A DNA stretch of 64,000 nt from an uncultured Clostridia bacterium (lineage in GTDB: Bacteria > Bacillota > Clostridia > TANB77 > CAG-508), in contig CAKPNI010000003.1 of the NCBI GenBank assembly GCA_934168355.1, forward strand, positions 1-64,000. The letters run 5' to 3'. This document shows positions 62,394 through 64,000 of the stretch, piece after piece. Under the pieces are notes generated by a model. The model was given only the letters and a program-made list of their open reading frames with translations. It made no database searches and was not told where the DNA came from. The position numbers and the translations under genes were made by a program. Every line of letters starts with the position of its first letter. Position 1 is the stretch's first letter.

Positions 62394-62969
62394 ATGATAA
62401 TTATATTATCTGGAGTAGCAGGAGCTGGAAAAGACACAATAAAAAAAGAAATCATAAAAAGGATGAATTTTGTAGAATCTTTGCCATCATATACATCAAG
62501 GCCACCAAGAGAAGGCGATATCCCAGGACAAACATACAATTTTGTATCAAAAGCAGAATTTGAAGAAATGATAGAAAGAAAAGAATTTTACGAATTTGAT
62601 ATACATCATAATAATTATTATGGGGTGCCAAGAAAATTATTAAATGAAAAAATAGAGCAAGGAAAAGTAATAATAAAAGATGTAGATGTAAATGGTACAC
62701 AAAATTTAGTAAGATTACTAGGACAGGACACAAAAATAGTAACAATATTTTTAAGAGTACCAAAAGAAGAATTAGAAAGAAGACTAAAAGAAAGAATCGA
62801 GAAGCCATCTCCAGAGGAAATAACTTTAAGATTGAACAGATTTGATTATGAAGAATCAAAAATAGGAATCTATGATTATGTATTAAAAAACAATGATTTA
62901 GAAAAAACAGTACAAATAATAATGTCTATAATAGAAAATGAATTAAAACTTGAAAATCCAGAATTTTAA
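62394..62969 (+). CDS. gmk: guanylate kinase
   Basis: A 191-residue guanylate kinase with AAGGAG before the ATG. The P-loop reads SGVAGAGKDTI rather than the usual GPSGxGKxT; the GMP-binding SYTSRPPREGDIPGQTYNFVS and YEFDIHHNNYYGVP are standard, as is the LID-like ERRLKERIEKPSPEEITLRL. It phosphorylates GMP to GDP. It sits 15 bases after rpoZ in the usual remA cluster. Confidence 0.92.
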   Translation: MIIILSGVAGAGKDTIKKEIIKRMNFVESLPSYTSRPPREGDIPGQTYNFVSKAEFEEMIERKEFYEFDIHHNNYYGVPRKLLNEKIEQGKVIIKDVDVNGTQNLVRLLGQDTKIVTIFLRVPKEELERRLKERIEKPSPEEITLRLNRFDYEESKIGIYDYVLKNNDLEKTVQIIMSIIENELKLENPEF

Positions 62970-62974
62970 GAATG

Positions 62975-63006
62975 AAAAGCTGAAATATATTTATATTTCA
63001 GCTTTT
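62975..63006 (+). terminator. hairpin between gmk and the radical SAM gene
   Basis: A 15-bp perfect inverted repeat (AAAAGCTGAAATATA with its complement) with a short loop. T residues are part of the stem, so termination may be partial. Confidence 0.7.
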
Positions 63007-63021
63007 AGAAAAGGGAAAAAT

Positions 63022-63918
63022 ATGATAGAATTACTAAAAAAATGTGAAATATGTCCACATAAATGTAAAATAGATAGAACCAAAAATCAAGTTGGAAGAT
63101 GTAAATCAAAAGATACTGTAAAAGTTGCCTTGTTTTCTATTCACAAATTTGAAGAACCATGTATAAGTGGAAAAAATGGGTCTGGAACTGTATTCTTTTC
63201 AAATTGCAATTTGTCCTGTGATTTTTGCCAAAATTATGAGATAAGTCAACAAGGAAATGGAAAAGAAATATCAATAGAAAGATTATCCGAAATTTTTATA
63301 GAACAACAAGAAAAAGGAGCTAATAATATAAACTTAGTATCTCCAACGAGTTATGCAGTACAAATAATAGAAGCCATCAAAATTGCCAAAAGTAAAGGAT
63401 TAAAAATACCGATAATTTATAATACAAATGGATACGAAAATATAGAAACAATAAAAATGCTAAATGGCTATATAGATATATATTTACCAGATTTGAAATA
63501 TGCAGAAAATGAACTGGCAAAAAAATATTCCAAAATTGAAAATTATTTTGAAATTGCAACTGAAGCTATAAAAGAAATGAATAAACAAGTTGGAAGGAAT
63601 GAATATGATGAAAATGGAATAATAAAAAAAGGAATAATAATAAGACATCTAATACTTCCAAATCATACAGAAAATACAAAAAAGGTATTAAAATGGGTAA
63701 GTGAAAATATGCCAAGAGATATAACAATAAGCATAATGGCACAGTATTTTCCAACTTATAAGGCAAAAAATATAAAAGATATTAACAGGAAAATAACAAA
63801 ATATGAATATAAAAAAATAGAGAATTATTTATATTCGTTAGATTTACAAAATGGATATATACAAGAAATAGGAAAAAACGAAGAAGAATATGTTCCCAAA
63901 TGGGAAATAAATGTATAA
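63022..63918 (+). CDS. radical SAM protein, PflA-like (COG1313 type)
   Basis: A 298-residue radical SAM enzyme. The ATG at 63022 follows AAAAGGG; upstream in-frame codons run through the hairpin. An N-terminal four-cysteine segment (CEICPHKCKIDR, then VGRC) precedes the SAM-cluster motif CNLSCDFCQNYEIS (C-x3-C-x2-C) near residue 68. Later NLVSPTSYAVQII, YNTNGYE and YLPDLKYA are typical of this family, often annotated as pyruvate formate-lyase activating-like. The substrate is not known. Confidence 0.9.
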   Translation: MIELLKKCEICPHKCKIDRTKNQVGRCKSKDTVKVALFSIHKFEEPCISGKNGSGTVFFSNCNLSCDFCQNYEISQQGNGKEISIERLSEIFIEQQEKGANNINLVSPTSYAVQIIEAIKIAKSKGLKIPIIYNTNGYENIETIKMLNGYIDIYLPDLKYAENELAKKYSKIENYFEIATEAIKEMNKQVGRNEYDENGIIKKGIIIRHLILPNHTENTKKVLKWVSENMPRDITISIMAQYFPTYKAKNIKDINRKITKYEYKKIENYLYSLDLQNGYIQEIGKNEEEYVPKWEINV

Positions 63919-64000
63919 ATGTAATAAAAATGTAATAATTATGTAATAAAAAAGTAATAATCAAAATTTGCAATAATACTTGATTAATTTTTATATTTGT

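Noticed and set aside
63919..64000. Short ATGTAATAA-like repeats at the window end
   Set aside because: Too short and AT-rich to separate from background.

Overview
The window is AT-rich DNA (estimated by eye at about 30% GC) from a spore-forming member of the Clostridia. spoVG, a gerW/ytfJ-type gene, its DUF2953 partner and a tiny spoVM are all present, and most genes have strong AGGAGG-type ribosome binding sites. Two secreted pilin-like proteins with a GITLIALVVTI-type N-terminus are of a kind common in uncultured gut Clostridia. No narrower placement is claimed.

Layout. 1-5.6 kb: the end of typA, then trmR and trhP (wobble-uridine 5-methoxylation of tRNA) split by a reverse-strand gene with a RelA/SpoT-like look, and a cyclodeaminase-family gene. 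5.7-9.2 kb: a pilin-like protein whose 3' end is a GC-rich, adenine-poor block that looks like the variable region of a diversity-generating retroelement (no reverse transcriptase is in the window), then folD and a CarD-family regulator. 9.4-25.1 kb: a surface-glycan locus with Gtr-type membrane glycosyltransferases, a polyprenyl-phosphate glycosyltransferase, two giant GT2-HAD proteins, a Wzm/Wzt-type ABC exporter and a GT2-GT4 protein. 25.3-32 kb: two secreted wall hydrolases (M14 carboxypeptidase, glucosaminidase) carrying ten ricin-type trefoils. 33-41.6 kb: prs, spoVG, an AAA ATPase, hslO, a GtrA-like protein, a calcium-type P-ATPase and an SH3-NlpC/P60 hydrolase. 41.6-51.7 kb: comEC, hicAB, pgsA, a ClpC-like ATPase, plsY and gpsA. 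52-60.7 kb: a second pilin-like protein, rnpB, and a two-gene DUF262 system sitting between the DUF2953 gene and gerW, then nth. 60.8-64 kb: spoVM, tRNA-Glu, remA-rpoZ-gmk and a radical SAM gene.

The most unusual signal is a recoding pattern. Four otherwise intact genes (the pilin-like gene, a GT39-like gene, gerW, and nth twice) need a +1 frameshift, and all five shifts fall at an in-frame CGG codon, where dropping the C restores the frame and yields a glycine (GGN) that fits the family alignment. Reading all coding strands by eye, I found no other in-frame CGG in any conserved gene body; the only further one lies in a repeat-derived tail of comEC. This suggests that CGG is an unassigned codon at which ribosomes shift +1 (or read CGGN as a quadruplet). 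It needs read-level and tRNA checks.

A second genome-wide feature is a family of about eleven palindromic intergenic repeats with a GGGACGGTTC or GGACCGTTTC core. They often sit just past stop codons.
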